From Rhodococcus opacus B4 (GTDB lineage Bacteria; Actinomycetota; Actinomycetes; Mycobacteriales; Mycobacteriaceae): DNA of 64,000 nt. How positions within the stretch are numbered: position 1 is the first letter of the stretch; the number at the start of each line of letters is the position of its first letter. The DNA lies in the NCBI RefSeq assembly GCF_000010805.1, contig NC_012522.1, positions 4,402,001 to 4,466,000 of the forward strand, in the 5' to 3' direction. The notes beneath the pieces are model-generated. The model ran no database searches. It had not been told where the DNA came from and saw only the letters and a list, made by a program, of their open reading frames with translations. Below, one piece after another: positions 37,718-45,611 of the stretch. The translations under genes and the position numbers were made by a program.

Positions 37718-38326
37718 GTGTACGAAGGTCCGGTTCAGGATCTGATCGACGAGCTGGGCAAACTGCCCGGCGTCGGGCCGAAGAGCGCGCAGCGCATCGC
37801 GTTTCACCTGCTCAGTGTCGAGCCGCCGGAGATCGACCGGCTCAAGAACGCGCTGCAACGGGTGCGTGACGGCGTCCAGTTCTGCGTGGTGTGCGGCACG
37901 GTGTCCGACAAGGAACACTGCCGCATCTGCGCCGATCCGCGCCGGGACCGCACGGTGATCTGTGTGGTCGAGGAGCCGAAGGACGTGCAGGCCGTGGAGC
38001 GCACCCGCGAGTTCAAGGGCCGCTACCACGTCCTCGGCGGCGCGCTGGACCCGCTGTCCGGGGTGGGCCCGGACCAGCTGCGTATCCGGGAGTTGCTCGC
38101 GCGCATCGGTAATCAGGAGGACGGCGTCGACGTTTCCGAGGTGATCATCGCGACCGACCCCAACACGGAGGGGGAGGCCACCGCGACGTATCTGGTGCGG
38201 ATGCTGCGGGACTTCCCCGGTCTCACGGTCAGCCGGCTCGCGTCGGGGCTGCCGATGGGCGGCGACCTCGAGTTCGCCGACGAGCTCACGCTGGGCCGGG
38301 CGTTGTCGGGGAGGCGCACGCTGTGA
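37718..38326 (+). CDS. recR: Recombination mediator protein RecR
   Basis: This is a 202-residue protein with all RecR parts: an HhH ([17 protein letters not shown]), a zinc finger ([16 protein letters not shown]), TOPRIM ([31 protein letters not shown]) and a C-terminal Walker-like [25 protein letters not shown]. It acts with RecF/RecO in gap repair. GTG 37718 gives the usual N-terminus. It overlaps the TetR start (GTGA). Confidence 0.96.
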   Translation: MYEGPVQDLIDELGKLPGVGPKSAQRIAFHLLSVEPPEIDRLKNALQRVRDGVQFCVVCGTVSDKEHCRICADPRRDRTVICVVEEPKDVQAVERTREFKGRYHVLGGALDPLSGVGPDQLRIRELLARIGNQEDGVDVSEVIIATDPNTEGEATATYLVRMLRDFPGLTVSRLASGLPMGGDLEFADELTLGRALSGRRTL

Positions 38327-38895
38327 CGTCGGATCCGGGCACGGCGGCGCCCGTGAAGCGGACGGCCGAGCAGTCGCGCTCGCTGATCGTCGACGCGGCC
38401 GGGCGGGCGTTCGCGACGCGTCCGTACCGGGAGATCACGCTCAAGGACATCGCCGAGGATGCCGGGGTCAGCGCACCGCTGATCATCAAGTACTTCGGGT
38501 CGAAGGAGCAGCTGTTCGACGCACTCGTCGACTTCCGGTCCGCCGCAGAGGTGCTGTTCAGTGGTCCGCTGGACGGTCTCGGGGAGCGGATGGTGTCGAT
38601 GTTCGCGCGGCCGCTCGAGCCGTACAAGCCGCTGTCGCTGAACATCCTGTTCATGAGCGGGCCGAGCGAGGAGAGCAGCCGCAAGCTGCGCGCCAACTAT
38701 TCGGCGCAGATGATCGACGCGCTGGCCGAACGGCTGCCCGGGCGCGGTGGCCGGCTGCGCGCGGAACTGGTGATGTCGATGCTGACGGGTCTCGCGGTCA
38801 TGCGCCGCAAGATGATGCAGGAGCATGCGACGGGCACCCCGGACGAGGTGGTGGCGCACTACGCCCCACTGGTGCAGGAGTTGCTCGACGGCTGA
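38323..38895 (+). CDS. TetR family regulator, probable repressor of the adjacent MFS exporter
   Basis: This is a 190-residue regulator. HTH residues ~35-65 are [31 protein letters not shown], and the C-terminal ligand domain is helical. The start GTG overlaps the recR stop. An 18-bp inverted repeat (38919-38960) separates it from the MFS gene 85 bp downstream. The likely logic is repression of the exporter, relieved by a transported compound. Confidence 0.87.
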   Translation: MTSDPGTAAPVKRTAEQSRSLIVDAAGRAFATRPYREITLKDIAEDAGVSAPLIIKYFGSKEQLFDALVDFRSAAEVLFSGPLDGLGERMVSMFARPLEPYKPLSLNILFMSGPSEESSRKLRANYSAQMIDALAERLPGRGGRLRAELVMSMLTGLAVMRRKMMQEHATGTPDEVVAHYAPLVQELLDG

Positions 38896-38918
38896 GGGGC
38901 GGATTGTCCGGCTTGCGG

Positions 38919-38960
38919 GGTAAATGATTGTTCACCTAATGTGGTGAACAACTATTTACC
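38919..38960. promoter_or_regulatory. Large inverted-repeat operator upstream of the MFS gene
   Basis: GGTAAATGATTGTTCACC (38919-38936) faces GGTGAACAACTATTTACC (38943-38960) with 16 of 18 positions complementary and a 6-bp spacer. It ends 20 bp before the MFS start. The size suggests binding by two TetR dimers. Confidence 0.7.
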
Positions 38961-38980
38961 AGCTGCGCGAGGGGTGACAC

Positions 38981-40438
38981 TTGACGATCTCGTTGCCGCG
39001 CCCACTGTCGGCGCTCGCGGATCAGCCCGTCGCGTCCCCCGCATCGGCCAACGGATCGCGTTACCTCTTCCCGATTCTCGCGTTCGCGGGTGTCTTCCAG
39101 GCCGTCCTGCAGACGGTCATGGTGCCCCTCCTGCCCAGCATGCCGGCGTTCACCGGCGCGAGTCAGACGTCGGTGTCCTGGCTGATCACCACCACCCTCC
39201 TGGTCGGCGCGGTCGTCACCCCGATCTTCGGCAGGCTCGCCGACATGTTCGGCAAGAAGCGGATGCTTGTCGTCGCGTTCGTCTTCATGACGATCGGCGC
39301 GTTGATCTGCGCCGTGACGGCCGACATCGCCTTCCTGATCTTCGCGCGGGGACTGCAGGGTGCGGGCGCCGCCGTCATCCCGGTCGGAATCTCGATCCTC
39401 CGAGACGAGCTGCCGCGCGAGAAGGTCCACGGCGCCATCGCCATGATGAGCTCGACCCTCGGGATCGGCACCGCGCTCGGACTGCCCTTCGCGGCCGCCG
39501 TCGCCGAGTACTCCAACTGGCACGTCCTCTTCTGGGTCATCGCGGGAATCGGACTCGCCGTCACCACGGCCGCGGTGCTGTTCATCCGCGAGTCCCAGGT
39601 GCGGTCGGGCGGGCGGTTCGACGGCGTCGGCGCCGTCGGCCTCACCGCCGCGCTCGTCTGCCTGCTCGTCCCGATCACCCAGGGCAGCTCGTGGGGCTGG
39701 GGAAGTCCCGCGGTGCTCGGCATGTTCGGGTCCGCGGTGTTCCTGTTCGCGCTGTGGGGATATCAGCAGCTGCGCAACCGGAACCCGCTCGTCGACCTGC
39801 GGGTGTCGGCGCGACGGTCGGTGCTGCTGCCCCACGTCACGGCGCTGCTCGTCGGGTTCGCGTTCTACGGCAACGCCCTCATCACCACGCAGTTGCTGCA
39901 GACGCCCCGCGGCGACGCCGGCTACGGGCTGACGATCCTTCAGGCCGCGGTGTGCCAGCTCCCGACGAGTCTGTCGATGATCGTCTTCGCGCAGGTCGGC
40001 GCCCGGGTGTCCGAGCGCTACGGGTCCAAGGTGACGATCCTGTCGGGCGCGATCTGCCTCGTCCTCGGCTACGCGCTGCACACCGTGCCACACAAGGAGC
40101 TGTGGATGGTGATCGCCGCGCTCGGCGTCGCGGCTGTCGGCACCGCTCTGGTGTACAGCACGCTGCCGATGCTGATCGTCCGGGCCGTGCCGTCCACGCA
40201 GATGGCCGCGGCCAACGGCGTCAACGTGTTGCTGCGGACGATGGGCACGACCATGTGCAGTGCGGTCGTCGCGACGGTCCTGGCGGCGAGCATGGTCGGC
40301 GGCGTCGCGTCCGCCGCCGGATTCTCGATCGCCTACGGGGTGTGCGCCGTGCTGGCGGTCCTGGTGTTCGCGGTGTCCCTGGCCCTGCCCGGGCACGATC
40401 GGGCGAAGAAAAGTCTGGTGGAACCTCTTGTGACGTAG
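38981..40438 (+). CDS. MFS drug/metabolite exporter (DHA2-like, 14-TM)
   Basis: This is a 485-residue transporter with about 14 helices, PTIMVPLLPSM-like start (LQTVMVPLLPSMPAF), motif A GRLADMFGKKRMLV, motif C-like GLGIGTALGLPFA and EYSNWHVLFWV. TTG 38981 is chosen since GAGGGG lies 6 nt upstream. It is probably a proton-driven efflux pump, controlled by the upstream TetR protein. Substrate unknown. Confidence 0.87.
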   Translation: MTISLPRPLSALADQPVASPASANGSRYLFPILAFAGVFQAVLQTVMVPLLPSMPAFTGASQTSVSWLITTTLLVGAVVTPIFGRLADMFGKKRMLVVAFVFMTIGALICAVTADIAFLIFARGLQGAGAAVIPVGISILRDELPREKVHGAIAMMSSTLGIGTALGLPFAAAVAEYSNWHVLFWVIAGIGLAVTTAAVLFIRESQVRSGGRFDGVGAVGLTAALVCLLVPITQGSSWGWGSPAVLGMFGSAVFLFALWGYQQLRNRNPLVDLRVSARRSVLLPHVTALLVGFAFYGNALITTQLLQTPRGDAGYGLTILQAAVCQLPTSLSMIVFAQVGARVSERYGSKVTILSGAICLVLGYALHTVPHKELWMVIAALGVAAVGTALVYSTLPMLIVRAVPSTQMAAANGVNVLLRTMGTTMCSAVVATVLAASMVGGVASAAGFSIAYGVCAVLAVLVFAVSLALPGHDRAKKSLVEPLVT

Positions 40439-40515
40439 ATCACTCGCGTGTATCGTCAGTGATGCGGATCGAGGAAATGTACCTGTGAGCAGAGAAAACT
40501 CGAGAAGCAGAGATC

Positions 40516-40545
40516 CGGCCGAGAATGCAGAAGCATTCCCGGCCG
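40516..40545. terminator. Hairpin between the convergent MFS and ArsR genes
   Basis: CGGCCGAGAATGC (40516-40528) pairs with GCATTCCCGGCCG (40533-40545) with one mismatch and an AGAA loop. It lies 77 bp after the MFS stop and 19 bp before the ArsR stop. Confidence 0.65.
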
Positions 40546-40564
40546 AACCCCTGTCTGGGGGTCT

Positions 40565-40891
40565 TCACTCCTCCATCGACTCCGCGATCTCCTTGATGGC
40601 GGCCAAACGGCGGTCCCACTCGGCCCCGATCCGTTCCAGCGTCCGTGCCGTCTTGTTCAGTTCGGCGCCCAGCGCGCGGTAGCGGACCTCTCGGCCCACC
40701 TTCACCGACTCCACCAGTCCGCAGGCCTGCAGCGCGGTCAGATGCTTCGCGATGGCCTGCCGCGACACCGGAAGCCGGGTGGCCAGCGACGACGCCGACT
40801 GGTCGGACCGTCCGAGTTCGGTCAGGATCTCCCAGCGAGTCTCGTCCGACAGCGCCGCGAACACCGAGGCCAGTTCGGAATACGTGCTCAT
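40565..40891 (-). CDS. ArsR/SmtB family regulator
   Basis: This is a 108-residue winged-helix regulator: LASVFAALSDETRWEILTELGRSDQSASSLATRLPVSRQAIAKHLTALQACGLVESVKVGREVRYRAL. It has no metal-binding Cys pairs, as in the metal-independent SdpR-like group that pairs with AHSA1 proteins. ATG 40891 overlaps the stop of the SRPBCC gene (ATGA), so the two are co-translated. It probably represses the operon through the paired TGCAAC sites upstream. Confidence 0.87.
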   Translation of the reverse strand: MSTYSELASVFAALSDETRWEILTELGRSDQSASSLATRLPVSRQAIAKHLTALQACGLVESVKVGREVRYRALGAELNKTARTLERIGAEWDRRLAAIKEIAESMEE

Positions 40892-41334
40892 GCCTTCACG
40901 CCGTGCAGGTACGCGACCAGTTCGTCCAGTTCCGCCTGCCACCCCTGGACGTTGCCCTCGCGGGCCCGCATCTGGTCGGCGACGTCGCGGTCGAGGGTGT
41001 CGAACCCGGTCTCCACGACGGTCAGTTCGGTGCCGGAGTCGTGCTCCGACAGCGTGAACCGCACCAGGGTGGAGTTGCCGACCACCGGGTCGGCGTCGAT
41101 GTCGGCGGCCCAGCGGAATCCGAAGGTGTTCGGTTCGTCGACCTCAGTGACGACGGCGCGGGCGGTGCCGTGCTCGTCCCACGTGAAAGCGGCCTTCCCG
41201 CCGACCGTGAGGTCGAGCGACGTGCGCTGCCCGAACCACTGGCTGATCTTGTCGGGATCCGTGATCGCCGCCCACACCGCCGATCTCGGGGCATTGACGA
41301 CAACGGTCCGGGTGATGCTGCTCGACGCGTCCAT
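40888..41334 (-). CDS. SRPBCC/AHSA1-type protein
   Basis: This is a 148-residue Bet v1-like protein: ITRTVVVNAPRSAVWAAITDPDKISQWFGQRTSLDLTVGGKAAFTWDEHGTARAVVTEVDEPNTFGFRW and LTVVETGFD. The family is often paired with ArsR regulators in actinobacteria; its biochemical role is unknown. ATG 41334 is used. It is first in a two-gene operon behind two ArsR-type operators. Confidence 0.85.
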   Translation of the reverse strand: MDASSSITRTVVVNAPRSAVWAAITDPDKISQWFGQRTSLDLTVGGKAAFTWDEHGTARAVVTEVDEPNTFGFRWAADIDADPVVGNSTLVRFTLSEHDSGTELTVVETGFDTLDRDVADQMRAREGNVQGWQAELDELVAYLHGVKA

Positions 41335-41364
41335 GGTGGACCACCTTCTCGACGACGGATGATG

Positions 41365-41415
41365 TGCAACTCCATGGTTGCACCCTTTTCGACATTCTGC
41401 AACTGTACGGTTGCA
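41365..41415. promoter_or_regulatory. Two TGCAAC-N6-GTTGCA operators
   Basis: Site 1 is 41365-41382 (spacer TCCATG) and site 2 is 41398-41415 (spacer TGTACG). Centres are 33 bp apart, about three helical turns. They lie 31 bp upstream of the SRPBCC start and fit an ArsR dimer site. Confidence 0.7.
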
Positions 41416-41420
41416 CCCCC

Positions 41421-41464
41421 AGGTGAGTGGCGAAGCGTGCCCGCGGGCGCCTTATCACTCACCT
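41421..41464. repeat. Class A palindromic element, copy A2
   Basis: The ends AGGTGAGTG...CACTCACCT are intact; the inner stem (GCGTGCCC/GGGCGCC) is degenerate. It lies 74 bp upstream of the second AbiEi-like gene start. Confidence 0.6.
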
Positions 41465-41466
41465 GG

Positions 41467-41487
41467 TTATGCACAGCCTGTGGATAA
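41467..41487. promoter_or_regulatory. DnaA-box-like inverted pair upstream of AbiEi-like gene 2
   Basis: TTATGCACA (41467-41475) faces TGTGGATAA (41479-41487), making a near-palindrome with a 3-bp centre. The same 9-mers occur upstream of the paralogue at 32659-32699. It lies between class A element A2 and the start codon. Confidence 0.55.
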
Positions 41488-41538
41488 CTGGGCCTGACGG
41501 GGCGATCCGTGTCGGGGAGGGCCGACACCGTTTCCGGC

Positions 41539-42555
41539 ATGGAACACGACTCATGGCAGGCGCTTCTCGACGCCCAGGACGGCGTCGTCACCACGGCACA
41601 GCTACGGGCGCACGGCGTCAGTGCCACCGCCCTCCGGCACCGGGTGGTCACCGGCCAATGGCTGAGGGTGTTTCCCCGGGTCATCGCGGTGACCAACGGC
41701 CCGCTCACCCGCCCGATGGCCCTCTCCGCCGCGCTGCTCTACGGCGGCGACCGCGCGATCCTCAGTCACCGGACCGCGGCCGAGGAATGGGGGATGCTCC
41801 GCATCGACGACCCGTCCGCACCGGTCCACATCACCGTGCCCTACAAGTGCTCGGCGGTGAACCAGGGGTCGACGGTACGCGCACCGGGCGGCCCCCGCCC
41901 GACCTCCGCCGGCAACGCTCTCGTGCACGGCGGTGTCGTGGTCCATCGGTCGCGGGCGTTCGGGCACATCTCCGTCCCGTTCCGCCAACCCCGAACATCC
42001 AAGGCCGACACGGTGATCGACGTCGCGGCGTCGGAAGCAACCCCCAAGGACGCTGCCGCGCGATTGATCGAGGCGGCCACCAACGGCAAGGTCCACGTCG
42101 ACGCCCTCCGCCGGAAACTCGAGCTCCGGCGCCCGTACCGGCACGCGACGGACATCGCCGGCGCCGTGACGCTGCTCGGCGACGGCGTCCAATCCGTCCT
42201 CGAGCACCGGTACGCCCTCGACGTCGAGAGGTCGCACGGACTGCCGGCCGGAAAGCGTCAGATGCCGCACGTCGTGGACGGCCGAATTCTGTACGAGGAC
42301 GTCGACTACAGCCCGACCGGCGTCCCGCTGATCGTCCGGCTCGACGGGCAGCAGTACCACAGCGGACAGCAGTCCCGCTTCCGTGACCGCCGCCGCGACA
42401 ATGCCGCGGAACTCGCCGACCGTCCGCGGTTGGTCTACGGGTGGGACGAGACCACCCGCGACCCCTGCGGGGTGTTCGAGGAGGTACGCCGGGTGCTGGT
42501 CCGCGAGGGCTGGACCGACACGTCGCACCGCTGTCCCGCCTGCCCACGTGAGTGA
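41539..42555 (+). CDS. AbiEi-type N-terminal domain fused to DUF559/Vsr-like nuclease domain (paralogue 2)
   Basis: This is a 338-residue paralogue of the 32741-33787 protein; long identical blocks include VTNGPLTR, SAALLYGG, TAAEEWGM, ITVPY, DGVQSVLE, PLIVRLDG and FRDRRRDNAAEL. ATG 41539 starts MEHDSWQALLDAQDGVVTTAQL (winged helix). The nuclease-like part is YEDVDYSPTGVPLIVRLDGQQYHSG. The C-terminus SHRCPACPRE shares CPAC with the other copy. No toxin gene is adjacent. Its stop lies in class A element A3. Function is unknown; regulation, nuclease or repeat-maintenance roles are all guesses. Confidence 0.75.
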   Translation: MEHDSWQALLDAQDGVVTTAQLRAHGVSATALRHRVVTGQWLRVFPRVIAVTNGPLTRPMALSAALLYGGDRAILSHRTAAEEWGMLRIDDPSAPVHITVPYKCSAVNQGSTVRAPGGPRPTSAGNALVHGGVVVHRSRAFGHISVPFRQPRTSKADTVIDVAASEATPKDAAARLIEAATNGKVHVDALRRKLELRRPYRHATDIAGAVTLLGDGVQSVLEHRYALDVERSHGLPAGKRQMPHVVDGRILYEDVDYSPTGVPLIVRLDGQQYHSGQQSRFRDRRRDNAAELADRPRLVYGWDETTRDPCGVFEEVRRVLVREGWTDTSHRCPACPRE

Positions 42556-42637
42556 AAAAGCGTGTCCGGGGGCTCTTTCCCACTCACCTGCGCAGGTGAG
42601 TGGGAAAGAGTGCGGGACCACACTTTGCCGCTCACGT
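42545..42637. repeat. Head-to-head pair of class A palindromic elements (A3 and A4)
   Basis: A3 spans 42545-42589 and A4 42594-42637, in opposite orientation. The junction CTCACCTGCGCAGGTGAG is a perfect palindrome, longer than either element's own end. A3 contains the stop of AbiEi-like gene 2; A4 ends 3 bp before the gatD stop. The arrangement can terminate both convergent genes. Confidence 0.75.
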
Positions 42638-42639
42638 AC

Positions 42640-43350
42640 CTAGACGCGCAGACGCTCCCGGCGCAGCTGCTCGACCTCGGGCAGGTCGAGGGGGGCGAGT
42701 TCGTCGACGCCCAGCGCCCGCTTCAGCAGCAGGTCGGCGAGTTCGGGGTTGCGGGCGAGCGCGGGTCCGTGCATGTACGTGCCGATCACGGAACCCTGGA
42801 CGACGCCCTCGAGCCCGTCCCCGACACCGTTGCCGACGCCGTGCGTGACCCGGGCGAGGCCACGGGCTCCGGCGCCGAGTGTGGTTCCGCCGCGGTGGTT
42901 CTCGAACCCCGACAGCGGCTGCGTCAACCCGTCGATCTGCGGGGTCGTGATCACCTCGCCGATGGACCGCGTCGCCTGCGGGGACGTGGTGACGTCGAGC
43001 ATCGACACACCGTCGACGCGTTCGCCGCTCGACGTCTCGTACCAGTTGCCGAGCACCTGGATGGCGGCGCAGATCGCCAGGACGGGGGCGCCGCGTTCGG
43101 CGGCCTTCTGCAGGCCGGGGTACTTGGCGAGGTGCCGGGTGGCGAGGCGCTGCGCCGAGTCCTCGGCGCCGCCGAGCGTGTACACGTCGAGGGACTCCGG
43201 GACCGGGTCGTTCAGCGTGATCTCGACGATCTCCGCGTCGTAGCCGCGCATCCGCAGTCGCTGCCGGAGGATCAGGGCGTTGCCGCCGTCGCCGTAGGTG
43301 CCCATCACGTCGGGCAGCACCAGGCCGATGCGGACGGTCGAGTCAGGCAT
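42640..43350 (-). CDS. gatD: Lipid II isoglutaminyl synthase, glutaminase subunit
   Basis: This is a 236-residue class I glutamine amidotransferase. The nucleophile is in PVLAICAAIQVLGNWYE (Cys ~94), followed by GFENHRGGT and the catalytic His in GTYMHGPALARNPELADLL. GatD feeds ammonia to MurT, which amidates the D-Glu of the lipid II stem to D-isoglutamine. Its start overlaps the murT stop by 8 bp. Matches Rv3713 (CobQ2) in synteny. Confidence 0.93.
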   Translation of the reverse strand: MPDSTVRIGLVLPDVMGTYGDGGNALILRQRLRMRGYDAEIVEITLNDPVPESLDVYTLGGAEDSAQRLATRHLAKYPGLQKAAERGAPVLAICAAIQVLGNWYETSSGERVDGVSMLDVTTSPQATRSIGEVITTPQIDGLTQPLSGFENHRGGTTLGAGARGLARVTHGVGNGVGDGLEGVVQGSVIGTYMHGPALARNPELADLLLKRALGVDELAPLDLPEVEQLRRERLRV

Positions 43351-44596
43351 TGCGCGCCTCCTTCGCGATGGCGGTGTTGAGGTCGCGGAACGCGGTGTAG
43401 TTGGCGAGCACCTCGACGCGTCCGGGTGGGCAGGACGCGATGGCCCGCAACGGGTTCGGGTCGAGCGTGTGCTCGACGCCGGCGTAGGTGAGGCGGACGG
43501 CGAGGTCGGTGCCGCGTTCGCCGGCCGCGACCACCTTGACGCCCTCGAAGTGCTCGAACCGCACGTCCCACAGCCAGGACAGGTCCTCGCCGTCGGGGAC
43601 CTGCCCGTTGACGGCGATCACGAGTCCGTCGACGGTGGGGTCGATCATCGACAGCGCTTCCTGCCAGCCGGCGGGGTTCTTGGCGAGCAGCATGTGCACG
43701 GAGTGCGACCCGACCTCCACGGTGCTGTACCGGCCCGCGACCTCCTGCACGGTGGCCGCGGCGGCGACCGCGTCCTCCGCCTCGGCGCCCATCGCGACGG
43801 CCGCCGCGACGGCCTGCGCGGCGTTGCCGCGGTTCGCGCGCCCGGGCAGGGCGAGGGTCATCGGGATCTTGAGACCGTCGGGCCCGTACAGGTTTTCGTC
43901 GTCCAGCCACCAGTCGGGGGTGGGGCGCGCGAAGTCGGATCCGGTGCTGCGCCAGTGCGAGCCCTCCCAGACGATGGGTTCGCCGGTGCGCGGACAGCTG
44001 GCGGCGTCGCTGGCCCAGCCGCCGCCCGCGGCGACCCAGACGACGTTTTTCGCGTCGTAGGCCACCGAGGTGACGAGGACGTCGTCGCAGTTGGCGATCA
44101 CGACGGACTCCGGGTGCGCGGCGACGCAGGCGCGGAGTTTGCGTTCGATCATGTTGATCTCGCCGACGCGGTCGAGTTGGTCGCGGCTGAGGTTGAGCAG
44201 GACGAGGGCTTCGGGGTTGACGGCGTCGCTGACATGCGGGACGTGGAGTTCGTCGACCTCGAGGGCGGCGAGGGGCGCGTGGACGCGGGTGCTCAGTGCG
44301 GCGACGATGCCGGCGTCCATGTTGGCGCCGTCGGCCTGGGTCGCGACCTCACCGAGCGTGGAGAGCGCCGCCGCGGTCATCCGGGTGGTGGTGGACTTGC
44401 CGTTGGTGCCGGTGATCACCGCGGTGCGTCGCCGGGCGCCGAGCTGTTCCATCAGCGTCGGGTCGATCTTGAGGGCGATCAGGCCGCCGATCATCGATCC
44501 CTTGCCGCGTCCTGCCTTCTGCGACGCCCAGGAGGCGGCCGCCGCTGCGCGCAGGGCGAGCTTGCCGCGCGTGGTGATCCCAGTTCCAGTACTCAC
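43343..44596 (-). CDS. murT: Lipid II isoglutaminyl synthase, Mur ligase subunit
   Basis: This is a 417-residue Mur-ligase-fold protein. The P loop is RTAVITGTNGKSTTTRMTAAAL (~58), then MDAGIVAALS, LNLSRDQLDRVGEI (ATP/substrate region) and the C-terminal DUF1727 domain (GRYSTVEVGSHSVHMLLAKNPAGWQEAL). The zinc-ribbon region keeps only one Cys (SCPRTGEP), unlike the four-Cys staphylococcal enzyme. GTG 44596 (VSTGTGITTRGK) is chosen; the longer frame runs into a palindromic repeat. Operon with gatD. Confidence 0.92.
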   Translation of the reverse strand: MSTGTGITTRGKLALRAAAAASWASQKAGRGKGSMIGGLIALKIDPTLMEQLGARRRTAVITGTNGKSTTTRMTAAALSTLGEVATQADGANMDAGIVAALSTRVHAPLAALEVDELHVPHVSDAVNPEALVLLNLSRDQLDRVGEINMIERKLRACVAAHPESVVIANCDDVLVTSVAYDAKNVVWVAAGGGWASDAASCPRTGEPIVWEGSHWRSTGSDFARPTPDWWLDDENLYGPDGLKIPMTLALPGRANRGNAAQAVAAAVAMGAEAEDAVAAAATVQEVAGRYSTVEVGSHSVHMLLAKNPAGWQEALSMIDPTVDGLVIAVNGQVPDGEDLSWLWDVRFEHFEGVKVVAAGERGTDLAVRLTYAGVEHTLDPNPLRAIASCPPGRVEVLANYTAFRDLNTAIAKEARNA

Positions 44597-44621
44597 TCCG
44601 CGAGTTTTGCACAGGGTCAGG

Positions 44622-45539
44622 TCAGACGCCGACTCGCGCGGGCGGAGGTGAGTGCGAAAGTGTGCCCGGACGCACATTGGCACTCACCTGGGTGGCGGCG
44701 GCACCGGCGATGACGACGGCCCCGCCGATCAGCGACAGGACACTCGGCTCCTCGTGCAGCACCAGCCAGGACGCCCCGATCCCGACGATGGGGACCAGCA
44801 GGGTGAACGGCGCGACCGTGCCGACGGGGTAGCGGCTGAGCAGCGCCGTCCACAGACCCGAGCCCGCGACCGTGCCGAGGATCACGATGTAGGCGAGGCC
44901 CGCGAGGGCGAGCGGGCCGGTGCCCTCCGACGACGACGTCAGGGAGTCCCAGCCGGCCGACGGGCCCTCCACCGCGAACGACAGCGCCAGCATCGGCAGC
45001 GGCGGAATGACGCACATCCACAGCATCAGGCGCATCGGCTGGTCGGACGCGGCCTTGCGGTTGCCGATGTTGCCCACCGCCCACGACAGTCCCGCGAGCA
45101 GCGTCAGGGCGACCGGTAGCAGTGCGGCGTGCTGGGCGCGGTCCCAGCCGATGAGCGCCATCCCGGCCATCGCGACGAGCAGTCCGCCGACCTGCGTCGG
45201 CCGCAGGCGCTCTCGCAGCAGGACCGCGCCGAGGACCACGGTGAACGGTGCCGAGGACTGCAGCACCAGCGACGCCAGTCCGGTCGGCATCCCGACGTGC
45301 ATGGCCCAGAACAGGAACGCGAACTGGCCGACGCCGAACCCGAGGCCGTACACGAGCAGCCACTTCAGCGGGACCTGCGGACGGGGAACGAACAGGATCA
45401 CCGGGATCGCGATGACGAAGAATCGCAGCGCCGCGAAGAAGAACGGCGGGAAGTGGTCGAGGCCGGCGCGGATGGCGAGGAAGTTGAGCCCCCAGAGGAC
45501 GACGACGGTGAGTCCGAGCAGCCGGTCGCGGGAGGTCAT
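44622..45539 (-). CDS. EamA/DMT superfamily exporter
   Basis: This is a 305-residue transporter with ten helices in two EamA repeats: LLGLTVVVLWGLNFLAIRAGL, WLLVYGLGFGVGQFAFLFWAMHVG, SAPFTVVLGAVLLRERLRPTQVGG and VAPFTLLVPIVGIGASWLVLHEEPS. It probably exports a metabolite or amino acid. ATG 45539 has GGA 5 nt upstream. Its last ~20 residues (QVSANVRPGTLSHSPP...) are encoded by class A element A5, an acquired tail. It is divergent from the LysR gene at 45612. Confidence 0.86.
   Translation of the reverse strand: MTSRDRLLGLTVVVLWGLNFLAIRAGLDHFPPFFFAALRFFVIAIPVILFVPRPQVPLKWLLVYGLGFGVGQFAFLFWAMHVGMPTGLASLVLQSSAPFTVVLGAVLLRERLRPTQVGGLLVAMAGMALIGWDRAQHAALLPVALTLLAGLSWAVGNIGNRKAASDQPMRLMLWMCVIPPLPMLALSFAVEGPSAGWDSLTSSSEGTGPLALAGLAYIVILGTVAGSGLWTALLSRYPVGTVAPFTLLVPIVGIGASWLVLHEEPSVLSLIGGAVVIAGAAATQVSANVRPGTLSHSPPPARVGV
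44646..44689. repeat. Class A palindromic element, copy A5, inside the exporter CDS
   Basis: AGGTGAGTGCGAAAGTGTGC ... GCACATTGGCACTCACCT forms a stem with a GC tetraloop region. It is translated as the C-terminal tail of the exporter. It lies 50 bp upstream of the murT start. Confidence 0.65.
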
Positions 45540-45611
45540 GCATTCCATCGTGAGGGCCGGAAACAATCAGGACAAGCGCATAAAAGTGCACCATCGATGT
45601 AGTTTTGCTAC

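Noticed and set aside
40485-40682. Small ORF with GAGGA upstream after the MFS gene
   Set aside because: It runs through a terminator hairpin and antisense to the ArsR gene; its protein shows no fold or family features.
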